Shown here one piece after another: positions 52,466-63,693 of a DNA stretch of 64,000 nucleotides. Position 1 is the first letter of the stretch. Every line of letters begins with the position of its first letter. The translations under genes and the position numbers were made by a program. This DNA comes from Enterococcus sp. HY326 (GTDB taxonomy: Bacteria; Bacillota; Bacilli; Lactobacillales; Enterococcaceae): NCBI RefSeq assembly GCF_026157065.1, contig NZ_JANLGQ010000005.1, positions 281,664-345,663 on the forward strand, given 5' to 3'. The notes under the pieces were generated by a model, which was given only the letters and a program-made list of their open reading frames with translations, did no database searches and was not told the DNA's origin.

Positions 52466-54232
52466 TTATAAAGCAGCTAAAATATTTTGAACAATATTGT
52501 CAACGGTTAAGCCGTTTTCTGCCAATAGTTCTGCTGGATTATAACGGTCATGAAAAGCTTTTTTAAGACCATAAGTTTGCACCTTCAAATCAGAATTACC
52601 GAAGAAGCCGGCGACAGTTTGACCATAGCCGCCATCTAAAAGGCCGTCTTCAAGGGTCACAACTAATTGATGAGTTTGCTTCAAGCTGTTCAGTAATAGC
52701 TGATCAAGACCTGAAATAAATTTAGGATTGATGATGGTGGCATGGATTGCTGCAGTTTCTGCCAGCTTTTGAGCGACAGCTGCGGCTAATCCATAAAAAT
52801 TGCCGACACCAATCAAGGCAACTTGCGCCCCCACCTGTGAGATTTGATTTTTATAGAGTTGTCCGTAATCGGTTGTGTCAGGTGCACCGATTTCTACCAA
52901 CGGGCCGACCGGTACACGAATAGCTACGGGATGTCCGGTTTGTTCGATGGACCAGTCCAGCATCGACAAATATTCTTCCTTATTGGTTGGTGCTAGATAG
53001 ACCAGGTTTGGAATATGGCTTAGAAAAGGAATATCGAAAAAGCCCAGATGACTTTCATCATTCATAGCACTAGCAGATGCCCCGTAAACTAAAATCGTTC
53101 CCGGTAAATCATTTAGGGCCAAATCATGGGAGATTTGGTCAAAGCTCCGCTGCATAAAGGTTGAATAAACTGCCCAAACTGGTTTGGCGCCATTTTTCGC
53201 AAGACCAGCTGTCATGGTTGCGGCTTGTTCTTCAGCAATGCCGACATCGACAAATTGCTTGCCCGCCTGCAAGCGTTGTGCTTGGTTGAATAAAAGCATC
53301 GGCGTACCGGCATTGATGGCGACAACGGTTGGATCTGCCGCCATTTTTTCTAAGAGAAAGTCTGTCGTCACGCTGCTGTAAGTTGCTTCACTGCTTGCGG
53401 CAGCTAAGTATTCGCCGGTTTCTAAACTAAAAGGACCGCCGGCGTGAAATTTTTCCCGATTGGCTTCGGCATAAGCGAAGCCTTTGCCCTTCACTGTGTG
53501 AATGTGCAGCAATATTGGATGTTGGCTGTCTTTGACTTCTTCAAATAAAGCAATCAATGCAGCTAAATCATTGCCATTTTCTAAATAATAATAATCGAAG
53601 CCTAATGCTTTAAAGAAATTATCTTTAGCTTGGCCGTTGGAATTTCTTAAATCCCGGAGATTTTTGTAAAGGCCGCCAAAATTATCGGCAATGGATTGGT
53701 CATTATCATTGACGATGACAATTGTGTTGGTGCCTTGTTCAACAATATTATTCAGCCCTTCATAGGCCAAACCACCAGAAAGGGAGCCATCGCCAATCAC
53801 AGCGACGACATTGCTGGTTTCTTTTTTCAAATCCCGAGCCTTCGCCACACCGTTTGCTAAAGACAAAGAAGTCGAGGTATGTCCGACAGTAAAGAGGTCG
53901 TGCTCGCTTTCTTTTGGATTGGTGTAGCCGGAAACATCATCATAGTGAGCCGCATCGGTAAAGGCTTGGCTGCGTCCCGTCAGCATTTTATGGATGTAAG
54001 ATTGATGGGAAACATCAAAGATAAATTTATCTGTTGGTGAATCAAAAACATAATGTAGGGCGACAGTCATTTCAACCACGCCTAAGTTCGGACCGTTATG
54101 CCCGCCGTGGCTGCTGATTTTTTCTAATAGCGCAGTCCGGGCTTCCACCACAAGAGCTGCCAATTCAGTTTGAGTTAATTTTTTTAAATCGCTGGGTTCT
54201 TGGATAGTCGTGATAATTTTTTCTAATAACAT
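52466..54232 (-). CDS. DXS-like thiamine-diphosphate enzyme
   Basis: A 588-residue protein resembling 1-deoxy-D-xylulose-5-phosphate synthase across its whole length, slightly short of the usual ~620. Marks include HGGHNGPNLGVVEMTVALHY, FDVSHQSYIHKMLTGR, GHTSTSLSLANG, the TPP-binding GDGSLSGG ending in NDNDQS, and VDVGIAEEQAATMTAGLA with the catalytic Glu. Enterococci make isoprenoids by the mevalonate route, and no other MEP gene is here, so a different acceptor aldehyde or a role in cofactor supply is possible. True DXS has the -DVGHQ- form; here it reads -DVSHQ-. AAAGGAG precedes the ATG. Confidence 0.72.
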   Translation of the reverse strand: MLLEKIITTIQEPSDLKKLTQTELAALVVEARTALLEKISSHGGHNGPNLGVVEMTVALHYVFDSPTDKFIFDVSHQSYIHKMLTGRSQAFTDAAHYDDVSGYTNPKESEHDLFTVGHTSTSLSLANGVAKARDLKKETSNVVAVIGDGSLSGGLAYEGLNNIVEQGTNTIVIVNDNDQSIADNFGGLYKNLRDLRNSNGQAKDNFFKALGFDYYYLENGNDLAALIALFEEVKDSQHPILLHIHTVKGKGFAYAEANREKFHAGGPFSLETGEYLAAASSEATYSSVTTDFLLEKMAADPTVVAINAGTPMLLFNQAQRLQAGKQFVDVGIAEEQAATMTAGLAKNGAKPVWAVYSTFMQRSFDQISHDLALNDLPGTILVYGASASAMNDESHLGFFDIPFLSHIPNLVYLAPTNKEEYLSMLDWSIEQTGHPVAIRVPVGPLVEIGAPDTTDYGQLYKNQISQVGAQVALIGVGNFYGLAAAVAQKLAETAAIHATIINPKFISGLDQLLLNSLKQTHQLVVTLEDGLLDGGYGQTVAGFFGNSDLKVQTYGLKKAFHDRYNPAELLAENGLTVDNIVQNILAAL

Positions 54233-54421
54233 AAAAAAGCTCCTTTCCTTATGACTGCCATAGAATACAACTTGAACTGGACTCTAAGTCAAGCGGAAAA
54301 TGAAATCTTTTTGATTTTTTTTGCAAAAGAGCGGATGTCACTTAAAATAATTCCTAGCAACCTTCCCAATTGACCCCTCTGTCAATTACCCTTATTCTAT
54401 TTGAGAAGGGGTGATTGTGTT

Positions 54422-55849
54422 ATGTATTCCATGCTGAAAAAAATGATTACCGAAAAAGATTTGTGGCGCCAGATTTCCCTCTTGGAATTATTGCTGAATC
54501 ATCCGCAAATAACCGCCAAGGAAATCGCTCAGCAGTTGAAGACCACTGAACGAACGGTTTTTTCTGATTTGCAGCTGATTCGTGAGCAGCTGCCAGCAGG
54601 CTGGCAAATTTCCGCTGACAGTCAAGGTATTCAGCTGATCTTAACGGAAAATCAGCTAGCCAATCAGCTGTGGGATTTGTTTTTGCCCCAATCCATCAGC
54701 ATTCAATTGATTAAAGCTCTCTTCTTTGAAAAGGAGCTGGCCACCAGTAAATTTTTGGCTGAAAACGGCGTCTCCTTGGAAACTTTGAAACGCCATACAA
54801 GTAAAATCAATCGGCAATTAAAGCCCTATGAGATTAAAATCAAAGTCTCAGCTAAAACTGCTGAGCTAATCGGAAACGAAAGCGCCGTGCGGATTTTCTT
54901 CCACCGGCTTTTGTTACCCTTCACCCATAATAATTATTTTTTTGAAGAGTACAGTATTCATAAGGAGCATTATTTTGATTATTTAAAAAAGCTCAATCGC
55001 TCGCCTCTGGCTGTTGATACGGAGCAGATTTTTGGTGTCTGCTGGTTCTTTATCAATACGATTCGGGTCAAGGCCAATTGCCCGATTGACGAATTCAAGT
55101 TCAATCAAGCAGATTTTTTGTATCAACAATATCAAACTTCGTTAGCGGCTTTGTATCAGCTAGAGGGTATTTATTTGCAGGAGGCGGAGCGCTTTTTTGC
55201 CTTTTTCTGCTTTTTAGAAAGCTGGAATTATAACAATAGCTTCGGTGCAGCGCTGGACTTAACTCAGGCTTATCCTAAATTGTCCAAAGTGGCAGAACAG
55301 TTAGCCAGTGAAATTGCCCAGCGTCAGCAATTGGATTTTCAAGAGACACAGTTAACCGAAAATCTGCTGTTACTACTCTTGAAGTATAATGAATCCACCT
55401 GGCTGTCGGAACAATTCCAATTGGAGTATCAAGAACTGCTTGCAGAACGAAAAGAACATGCTGCCAGCGATCAAAAGCTGTTGGCGCTGATTGATTCAGT
55501 GGTTCATTTAGATAATCCGTTGTATTTATTAAATCTGATTTCCTTATTGGAACAGCAGGCTGTGTTTGCCGCTCGGCCACAAGTGATGACCCTTTACTTT
55601 ATTTTCCAAGGGGAGCCGGCGTGGAAAGCTTTTTTACAGCAGGAATTAGCAGATGCTTTTGGTCGGCGGGTGAAATTAGTCAGTGTTGAAATTTCTCAGC
55701 TGACTGAGCTGAAATTTAATGAGAACGACATCGTTGTTTCTAATTTTCCTTTGGCACCTTTAGCAGTCGAAGTCATTTATATTTCCAGTCTGCCAACCAA
55801 AAATGAGCTGCGGCAGTTAACCGAGCTCACTTGGCAGCACTATTTATAA
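54422..55849 (+). CDS. Mga-like helix-turn-helix regulator
   Basis: A 475-residue protein with an N-terminal helix-turn-helix (LNHPQITAKEIAQQLKTTERT) and an Mga-type second HTH (about 85-140), then a long helical region and a C-terminal EIIB-like part (about 385-475, starting TLYFIFQGEPAWKAF). The architecture is that of Mga/AtxA-type PRD regulators. It is divergent from the DXS-like gene and may regulate it. The ATG at 54422 has AAGGGGTG about 10 bp upstream; the exact start is uncertain. Its stop lies 3 bp from the convergent P-ATPase gene. Confidence 0.75.
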   Translation: MYSMLKKMITEKDLWRQISLLELLLNHPQITAKEIAQQLKTTERTVFSDLQLIREQLPAGWQISADSQGIQLILTENQLANQLWDLFLPQSISIQLIKALFFEKELATSKFLAENGVSLETLKRHTSKINRQLKPYEIKIKVSAKTAELIGNESAVRIFFHRLLLPFTHNNYFFEEYSIHKEHYFDYLKKLNRSPLAVDTEQIFGVCWFFINTIRVKANCPIDEFKFNQADFLYQQYQTSLAALYQLEGIYLQEAERFFAFFCFLESWNYNNSFGAALDLTQAYPKLSKVAEQLASEIAQRQQLDFQETQLTENLLLLLLKYNESTWLSEQFQLEYQELLAERKEHAASDQKLLALIDSVVHLDNPLYLLNLISLLEQQAVFAARPQVMTLYFIFQGEPAWKAFLQQELADAFGRRVKLVSVEISQLTELKFNENDIVVSNFPLAPLAVEVIYISSLPTKNELRQLTELTWQHYL

Positions 55850-55852
55850 AAC

Positions 55853-58408
55853 TTAATTCAGATCACTTGAGGTTTGGGACTGACGGCGGGTAATCCGTTT
55901 AGTCAGTCCTTTTTCGATTTCAACAATCAAAAAGAGTAAGGCAACATTGGCCAAAATAATTAATTGTTGGCCGCCGCTCAAGGCAGTTGTTCCCATCCAT
56001 TGCTGCATAAATGGCAGGTAAAGGACGGCACTTTGCAGCACCACTAAAATTGCTAGAGAGATAAACAGCGGTTTGTTCTGGAACAAGCCTTTATTAATTG
56101 AAGGCTCCGTCAGCTCACGACAGTTAATCATGTAAACGGCCTGTGCGACGACAATATTTTGTAATAAAATAGTCTGTTGCAGCAGCTGGCTGTCAAATTG
56201 CATGGCTAAAAAGTAAGCTGGCAGCATGATTAGTAGAGACACATAGATGATTCTATATAGACTGTAACCAGATAGAATGCCTTCATTGACAGGGCGAGGT
56301 GGCCGTTGCATGGTATCTTGGCTGGCTTTTTCAAAGCCTAGCGCATAGGAAAGGGTAATTGTCGTGACCATGTTGACCCATAAAATTTGAATCGGACTTA
56401 AAGGTAAAGGCTGATTTAGTAAAAGGGCGATGATAACAATCAACCCTTGGGCTAAGGCGGTTGGTAAGAAGAAGTTAATGGTCTTCTTCAAATTGTCAAA
56501 AATGCGGCGGCCTTCTTTAACAGCCTTAGCAATGGTGTGAAAATTATCATCAGCTAAGACCATATCAGCTGCTTGCTTGCTGACCTCGCTACCTTTAATA
56601 CCCATGGCAATTCCGATGTCCGCTTTCTTTAAAGCCGGCGCGTCATTGACGCCGTCGCCGGTCATGCCGACAATTTCGCCATTATTTTGTAAAGCTGTCA
56701 CAATCCGCAACTTATGCTCTGGAGTTGTCCGAGCAAAGACATCGACCTTTTTTACCTGTTGAGCCAATTCTTGATCACTTAGATTGTCGATTTCAATGCC
56801 CTGCAAAACTTTATCCGTGTGGCGCAGGCCAATTTCTTTCCCAATCGCTCGAGCTGTATCCTTATGGTCTCCGGTAATCATCTTGACGGCAATTCCCGCC
56901 GCCTGACTTTCTTTGACCGCCTGAATTGCACTTTCCTTTGGCGGGTCAATAATGCCGGCTAAACCGACAAAGTCTAAGTCTGTTAAATCTTCATGACTGA
57001 GTTCAGTTTTTGGGGCAACTTGTTTAAAGGCAAAGCCTAAAACCCGTTGGCCTTTTTTAGCAAATTGTGTTGCTTGATTTTGCCAAGCCTGCTTTTCAGC
57101 AGTCGTTAAATTGGTTTTGTTCAGCAAGACTTCTGGCGCACCCTTGACAAAAATCAGCGAGTGCTCGGCTTCAGCATGCAAAGTCGCCATATATTTATAG
57201 CTGGAACTAAAGGGGATTTTACTGGTTTGTGTTTTTAAACTAAGTTCTTCGCCGTGCTTTTCAACATAATGAAGCAGGGCTAATTCAGTGGGGTTCCCTT
57301 TTAAGTCAGCAGCATTTTGCTGGTCAGAAAGTTTTAACTCTTGAGTATTATTCATAATTTCCAGCATCAATGTATCATCTTGTGTGGCGGTTTCCACAAC
57401 CGTCATTTCATTTTTCGTCAAAGTACCGGTCTTATCTGAGGCAATGACCGTCATCGAGCCCAAAGTTTCCACCGAGGGCATACTCTTAATGATGGCATTT
57501 TCATTGGCCATCTCCTTGACACCCATCGACAAAATCATCGTAAGGACAGCCGGCAAACCTTCAGGAATCATCGCAACAATCAACGCAATCATCGCAGAAA
57601 ACATCAGCTGCCAGTCCATGCCATAGCGGAAGGTTGTAAAGAAAATCAAAAAGACAATCAGGGCGATAATCCCTTTGAAAATATTTTGATTCAACTGGTG
57701 CATTTTTTTAACGAGGGGTGTCGTTTGCTGCTGGACTGATTGCAAAGCTTGATTGATTTTACCAATCTCCGTTGTATCACCAGTTTCCACGACAATTCCT
57801 AAAGCGGAACCAGCTTGAACTAAAGTACCTGTAAAGGCCATGTTTTTCTGGTCGCCAGCTGGTAAGGTGTCGGTCAGCGAGGCGACATCCTTTTCCGCCG
57901 CCTCTGATTCACCAGTTAAAATGGATTCTTCAATCAATAAGTCATGGCTCTCTAGTAAACGCAGGTCGGCCGGCACCACATCACCGGCCTTCAAGGTGAC
58001 GATGTCTCCTTGAACCAAATCTTCTGTCGGGACCGTCTGTTTCACGCCAGCCATTAAAATCACGGCTTCTTGCCCCATCATCTGCTTTAAACCGTCCAAA
58101 GATTCTTCCGCCTTACGCTCTTGCCAGTAGCTGACAAGACCGTTCACGATGACCACCAGTAAAATAATACTAGCTTCAACATAATCGCCGGTGGCAAATT
58201 TTAAAATTGCGGCGACCATCAAAACAATCATCAGCAAATCTGTAAAATGCTTCAGAATTTTTTGCCACGTTTTCAGCTGCTTTTTTTCCGCCATTTTATT
58301 AGGGCCAGCTTTTTCTAAACGCTCCTTGCGCTCTGCCGGGGTTAAACCGCCTGCAGCTGTATGTAAATTCTCAATAATTTCTTGTCCAGGTAATTGATAC
58401 CATTTCAT
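55853..58408 (-). CDS. Cation-transporting P-type ATPase (Ca2+-ATPase type)
   Basis: An 851-residue P2A-type ATPase. It has an N-terminal cation-ATPase domain (GLTPAERKERLEKAGPN), an actuator TGES motif (ESILTGESEAAEK), the phosphorylation site SDKTGTLTKNEM, a KGAPE nucleotide-binding loop and the hinge TGDGVNDAPALKKADIG. Ten membrane helices fit the SERCA/LMCA1 layout; helix 4 reads MIPEGLPAVLTM. It probably exports Ca2+ (or Mn2+). The ATG at 58408 follows GGAGG. Transcribed away from the sigma-factor gene. Confidence 0.88.
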   Translation of the reverse strand: MKWYQLPGQEIIENLHTAAGGLTPAERKERLEKAGPNKMAEKKQLKTWQKILKHFTDLLMIVLMVAAILKFATGDYVEASIILLVVIVNGLVSYWQERKAEESLDGLKQMMGQEAVILMAGVKQTVPTEDLVQGDIVTLKAGDVVPADLRLLESHDLLIEESILTGESEAAEKDVASLTDTLPAGDQKNMAFTGTLVQAGSALGIVVETGDTTEIGKINQALQSVQQQTTPLVKKMHQLNQNIFKGIIALIVFLIFFTTFRYGMDWQLMFSAMIALIVAMIPEGLPAVLTMILSMGVKEMANENAIIKSMPSVETLGSMTVIASDKTGTLTKNEMTVVETATQDDTLMLEIMNNTQELKLSDQQNAADLKGNPTELALLHYVEKHGEELSLKTQTSKIPFSSSYKYMATLHAEAEHSLIFVKGAPEVLLNKTNLTTAEKQAWQNQATQFAKKGQRVLGFAFKQVAPKTELSHEDLTDLDFVGLAGIIDPPKESAIQAVKESQAAGIAVKMITGDHKDTARAIGKEIGLRHTDKVLQGIEIDNLSDQELAQQVKKVDVFARTTPEHKLRIVTALQNNGEIVGMTGDGVNDAPALKKADIGIAMGIKGSEVSKQAADMVLADDNFHTIAKAVKEGRRIFDNLKKTINFFLPTALAQGLIVIIALLLNQPLPLSPIQILWVNMVTTITLSYALGFEKASQDTMQRPPRPVNEGILSGYSLYRIIYVSLLIMLPAYFLAMQFDSQLLQQTILLQNIVVAQAVYMINCRELTEPSINKGLFQNKPLFISLAILVVLQSAVLYLPFMQQWMGTTALSGGQQLIILANVALLFLIVEIEKGLTKRITRRQSQTSSDLN

Positions 58409-58638
58409 GGACATTCCTCCTCTTTTTTTCTTGATAAGTCTATTATAGAGGGAAATGCTACTTAGTATCAGGCGATAATTTCAGCGGGGTCTGAAATATT
58501 TGCGGCAGCTTTTTCGCTGTTTTTTCCGCAAATCAGTCAGAACTTCTTTGCTATACTTAAACTATTAGAAAAAATTTCAATTTAGAGTGTTCACTTTTTT
58601 ACAGTTCACTTGTTATATAGATGAAGGGTGGGGTGAGG

Positions 58639-59112
58639 ATGAAGCTTGGGGGCTATGAGGATATCATTTTCCAATTGTTGCAGGAGGTAACTGGTTATTT
58701 AATAAAAATCGGTGCTGAGGTTGAAGATGCCAAAGATGTCACGCAAGAAACAGTGGTCAAGATGCTGGAGGTGGAGGCCGTGATTCCCCCGGAAAAAATC
58801 CGTCCATGGTTTTATCGAGTCGCCCTGAACCTGTATTTCAATCTTTACCGGCAGACAAAACGTCGGCGGGAAATTTTACAGCTGCACTTCAATGAAGAAT
58901 TTTATTCTGAAATGCCGCTGCCTAATGAAGAATTAGAAACGGCCTTAAACCAGTTGGATTTAGCCAGTGCCAATCTGCTGATTTTAAAATATCATGAGGG
59001 ACTCAGCCTGCAGGAGATGGCCTTTATTTTAAATCGCCCACCGGAAAGTATAAAAACGGCCTTGTACCGCAGCCGAAAAAAACTCAGACAGTTAATGGAG
59101 GAATTGGGATGA
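58639..59112 (+). CDS. ECF-type RNA polymerase sigma factor
   Basis: A 157-residue sigma-70-like factor with region 2 (DAKDVTQETVVKMLEVE, then RPWFYRVALNLYFNLYRQ) and region 4 (HEGLSLQEMAFILNRPPESIKTALYRSRKKLRQLM). It overlaps the next gene, a single-span membrane protein, by 4 bp, the usual sigma/anti-sigma arrangement. Target promoters and inducing stress are unknown. The ATG at 58639 is chosen for the GGGGTGAGG tract upstream; 58621 has no ribosome site. Confidence 0.82.
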   Translation: MKLGGYEDIIFQLLQEVTGYLIKIGAEVEDAKDVTQETVVKMLEVEAVIPPEKIRPWFYRVALNLYFNLYRQTKRRREILQLHFNEEFYSEMPLPNEELETALNQLDLASANLLILKYHEGLSLQEMAFILNRPPESIKTALYRSRKKLRQLMEELG

Positions 59113-59774
59113 ACCTACAAGATCAAGAATTTAACAAATTAATCAAGCAATCCCGCAAAAAAAATTTCTGGCGGACTCTAGGCATCACGCTGGGTGTTTT
59201 AATTGTTGTGGTAATCTTGCCAGCGCTGTTTTTTTTACAGCGTTATAATTATCCGCCCTTTGGCGAACACCAAATCAGTGGTTTACAGGACAATCACGCC
59301 CGCTTGCAGGAAGGTGACTTAGGAGTTGCCAGTCTCTTATTTAATCAAAGCTATGATATTCAGTTTAATACAGATGCTAAAAGAATTAGTTTTTTTATTG
59401 AGACATATGACCACGGTGAATTGAGTTATTCGGAACAAGTTTTCCATGGTGTCCCTGACATGAATGGCGTATTGAGTGGCACTATGAAATTTGGTATTTT
59501 GCGGGATGCCCAGACCCTCCTAATGAATTTGCAGGTGGGGGGTGCTACCATGAACTTTGAAAAACAATTTAGCGAATTGGGATTCGCAACGGATGATCAG
59601 CTAGCCACCACGTGGTATTTAGAAGAAGGCCCTTTAGAGCTGGACCAAAAATATTATTTCTTTTATGGAAATAATACGGATCACATGCAGGGCGGTGGTG
59701 CAGAATCCTTTCAAGGAAATCTGCAGGATGAAACGATTCCGCTGGGGATTGGCTTTTACTTTATTTTAGAATAA
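59109..59774 (+). CDS. Probable membrane-anchored anti-sigma factor
   Basis: A 221-residue protein with a short cytoplasmic N-terminal part (1-22, KLIKQSRKKNFWRTL), one membrane span (about 24-46) and an outward domain of ~170 residues. Start overlaps the sigma gene by 4 bp. The domain order fits an anti-sigma that releases the ECF factor on an envelope signal. No known sensor fold was recognised; assignment is from context. Confidence 0.65.
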   Translation: MNLQDQEFNKLIKQSRKKNFWRTLGITLGVLIVVVILPALFFLQRYNYPPFGEHQISGLQDNHARLQEGDLGVASLLFNQSYDIQFNTDAKRISFFIETYDHGELSYSEQVFHGVPDMNGVLSGTMKFGILRDAQTLLMNLQVGGATMNFEKQFSELGFATDDQLATTWYLEEGPLELDQKYYFFYGNNTDHMQGGGAESFQGNLQDETIPLGIGFYFILE

Positions 59775-59778
59775 AACA

Positions 59779-59831
59779 AAAACTCAACTGGAAAAGGACC
59801 TGTAATAGCTCTGGGCCAGTTGAGTTTCTCT

Positions 59832-59832
<1 letters not shown>
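59779..59832. terminator. Terminator between anti-sigma and serS
   Basis: AAACTCAACTGG pairs with CCAGTTGAGTTT, serving the two convergent genes. Confidence 0.8.
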
Positions 59833-61378
<1,546 letters not shown>

Positions 61379-61407
61379 AGTATAGTGAATTCCCACTAGC
61401 TTGTCAA
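61379..61407 (-). promoter_or_regulatory. serS promoter
   Basis: TTGACA (61402-61407) and TATACT (61379-61384) on the minus strand are 17 bp apart, a near-consensus sigma-A promoter that starts the T-box leader. Confidence 0.85.
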
Positions 61408-62603
61408 TTTCGAGTTTTAGGATTCTTCAATTTTTGACCCTGTTGTTTTTTAGGCAGGTGAATAATGAAGGAAGTCCATTTGTCATTGGACTGAGCGTAA
61501 ATATAACCGCCGTGGAGTCCAACAATATTTTGCGAAATTGCCAAGCCCAGACCTGTGCCACTGATTTCTTGGGAACGGGATTCGTCCACCCGATAGAAGC
61601 GGTCAAAGAGTTGATTCAACGACTCTTTAGGAATCGGTGTGCCATTATTTTTAACGGTAATCACGACTTCATTGGGCTGTTCAAGGGCTTCAATCACAAC
61701 TTGATTGGCCCCTTTGCCGTATTTTAAGGCATTGGTCAGCAAATTGTTAAAGACCCGCACTAGTTTATCCGTGTCGCCATCCATCATCAGATGCTCAGTA
61801 TTAGAAATGACATTGATGGCAATGCCTTTTTTATCGGCCTCCAATTCAAAATCAACCGCTAATTGCTCAATAAGCTGGATCATATCAAAGCTTGTATAAT
61901 TCACCGGCACAGAAGGCTGACGAACCCGCGTGTATTCAAAGAGGTCGTCCACCAAATATTTCATCTGTTTAGCTTTCGTGTAAGCGATGTGGGCGTATTT
62001 TTTCAAATCCTCTTCGCTATGATACTGCTGGTCCTCGATTAATCCCAGATAACCAATAATCGAAGTCAGTGGTGTCCGGATATCATGGCTGACATTGGTA
62101 ATCAATTCGTCTTTAGATTTTTCAATTTCCCGCTCATCTTCAATAGCCGCCGCCGTACTATCCACCAGTGCATTAATACTCAAGATAACTTTGCTTAAAT
62201 CCCCCTTCAATTCAAAAGGAATTCGGTGATCATAATTTCCGTTGGCAATATAATGCAGCTCACTGATAACATGGCGCATCTGCATCTGCCGATAGCGACG
62301 AATCAAGCGCCAGTATACAATAATCGCATCAATAATCGCAAAGACTGGAAAAATAAAATTGCGGCCGCTGTAAAAAATGTCCGAGTTTAATTGTTCCATA
62401 AAAACATTCTTCGTGCCCCAGACAGCTCCCTCCAAATTAGGAGAGTTTTCGATGACCGCCGATAAGATGACCATAATTGCTACATTTAATAGTAGCAAAA
62501 GGACAATTGTAATAATGACCTCTGCCAATAATTCACTGATTTCCTTAGAAGTCAGCGTAATCCGCTTGCGTTTTTCATTTTGCTTCACGCGGCTATCTTG
62601 CAT
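61404..62603 (-). CDS. croS: Sensor histidine kinase (VanS/CroS-like)
   Basis: A 399-residue membrane kinase. Two membrane spans (about 24-48 and 80-105) flank an outward loop, then a HAMP region, the phospho-accepting His in NVSHDIRTPLTSIIGYL, and the ATPase N and G boxes (NNLLTNALKYG, GTGLGLAIS). Placed next to serS and the rRNA operon it fits the enterococcal CroS kinase, needed for cephalosporin resistance; this gene name rests on resemblance and position as I recall them. The ATG at 62603 overlaps the regulator gene by 11 bp. Its stop lies in the serS promoter. Confidence 0.75.
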   Translation of the reverse strand: MQDSRVKQNEKRKRITLTSKEISELLAEVIITIVLLLLLNVAIMVILSAVIENSPNLEGAVWGTKNVFMEQLNSDIFYSGRNFIFPVFAIIDAIIVYWRLIRRYRQMQMRHVISELHYIANGNYDHRIPFELKGDLSKVILSINALVDSTAAAIEDEREIEKSKDELITNVSHDIRTPLTSIIGYLGLIEDQQYHSEEDLKKYAHIAYTKAKQMKYLVDDLFEYTRVRQPSVPVNYTSFDMIQLIEQLAVDFELEADKKGIAINVISNTEHLMMDGDTDKLVRVFNNLLTNALKYGKGANQVVIEALEQPNEVVITVKNNGTPIPKESLNQLFDRFYRVDESRSQEISGTGLGLAISQNIVGLHGGYIYAQSNDKWTSFIIHLPKKQQGQKLKNPKTRN

Positions 62604-63282
62604 CGATCTTATAACCAACACCCCAAACAGTTTGAATTATTTTTTCGCCGTTGGTAGCTTCTTCAATTTTGTCCCGTAAATGACTAACATGGACCATAAC
62701 TGTTTTCGCAGAAACAATACTCTCTTGTTTCCAAACCCGCTCAAAAATCTCATCGGCGCTAAAGACCCGATTAGGATGGCTGGCCAACAGATACAAAATC
62801 CCAAATTCTAAGGCAGTTAATTGAATATCTTTGCCATCGACTGTTTTCACTTCGTGGGAATCACGGTTAATGATTAATGAATTAATTTCTAAAACATCTG
62901 GCTCATCTGCTGTCACTTGCATTTGCGTGCGGCGCATCAAAGATTTGACCCGGGCCATAACCTCTAGTGGATTAAATGGCTTGGTTACATAATCATCTGC
63001 ACCAGCTACCAAGCCTTTAATTTTATCCATGTCAGTCGTTTTAGCAGTCAACATAATGATTGGAATTTGCGATTCCTTCCGCAGCTCTTTTACAACCTGC
63101 ATCCCGTCCATTTCCGGCATCATGATATCTAAAATCAACAATTCAATATCCTGATCCGTGCGAATTTTCGATAGAGCTTCTTTTCCATCATAAGCTTTGA
63201 CAACTTCATAACCTTCGTTGTGGATATAAATACTCAGTAACTCAACAATTTCTTTATCATCATCTGCTACTAAAATCTTCAT
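62593..63282 (-). CDS. croR: OmpR-family response regulator (VanR/CroR-like)
   Basis: A 229-residue regulator with a receiver domain (ILVADDDKEIVEL acidic pair, phospho-Asp in LLILDIMMPEMDG, Lys in VTKPFNPLE) and a C-terminal OmpR winged helix (about 130-229, SVMVHVSHLRDKIEEA-like region). It pairs with the downstream kinase. Probable role: response to cell-wall damage, as CroR. The ATG at 63282 follows GGAGG by 8 bp. Confidence 0.8.
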   Translation of the reverse strand: MKILVADDDKEIVELLSIYIHNEGYEVVKAYDGKEALSKIRTDQDIELLILDIMMPEMDGMQVVKELRKESQIPIIMLTAKTTDMDKIKGLVAGADDYVTKPFNPLEVMARVKSLMRRTQMQVTADEPDVLEINSLIINRDSHEVKTVDGKDIQLTALEFGILYLLASHPNRVFSADEIFERVWKQESIVSAKTVMVHVSHLRDKIEEATNGEKIIQTVWGVGYKIDAR

Positions 63283-63503
63283 TAGTGGATCCTCCAATTA
63301 TTCTGTTTTATTCATTTTAGCAAATAATCAAGAATAGAAGAAATTCAACCATCCGCTTTAGGAAAAAGTTTAAAAGTGCTAAGTTTACCGTAAGAACAGA
63401 AGTTAAAATATCTACTTTTTTATTGTGAAAAGGAAGAAAAAAATCACTCTTATAGGAAAATAAAAAAAATCTGCAAAAACTTCATTTTTTTCACAAAATT
63501 ATC

Positions 63504-63532
63504 TTGACGGGTTCATGCTCCCGTGATAGACT
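63504..63532 (+). promoter_or_regulatory. rRNA operon promoter P1
   Basis: TTGACG (63504-63509) and TAGACT (63527-63532), 17 bp apart. Confidence 0.7.
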
Positions 63533-63664
63533 AACAAAGTCGCTTAGGACAAGAGCTTCTGATTGCTTTTCAAGCAAGAAGATTCCGATGTTTTACAGCG
63601 AGTTTCACAACTTTTGTGTCAATTAAAAATACAAACTTTTCTAAAAAAACTTTTTGAAAAGTTG

Positions 63665-63693
63665 TTGACAATCAGCTGCAAAACTGATAAGAT
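63665..63693 (+). promoter_or_regulatory. rRNA operon promoter P2
   Basis: TTGACA (63665-63670) and TAAGAT (63688-63693), 17 bp apart, about 200 bp before the 16S start. Tandem promoters are usual for rRNA operons. Confidence 0.75.

Noticed and set aside
52466..54232. Calling this gene dxs outright
   Set aside because: Motif changes, short length and the mevalonate background make the true DXS reaction doubtful, so no symbol was given.
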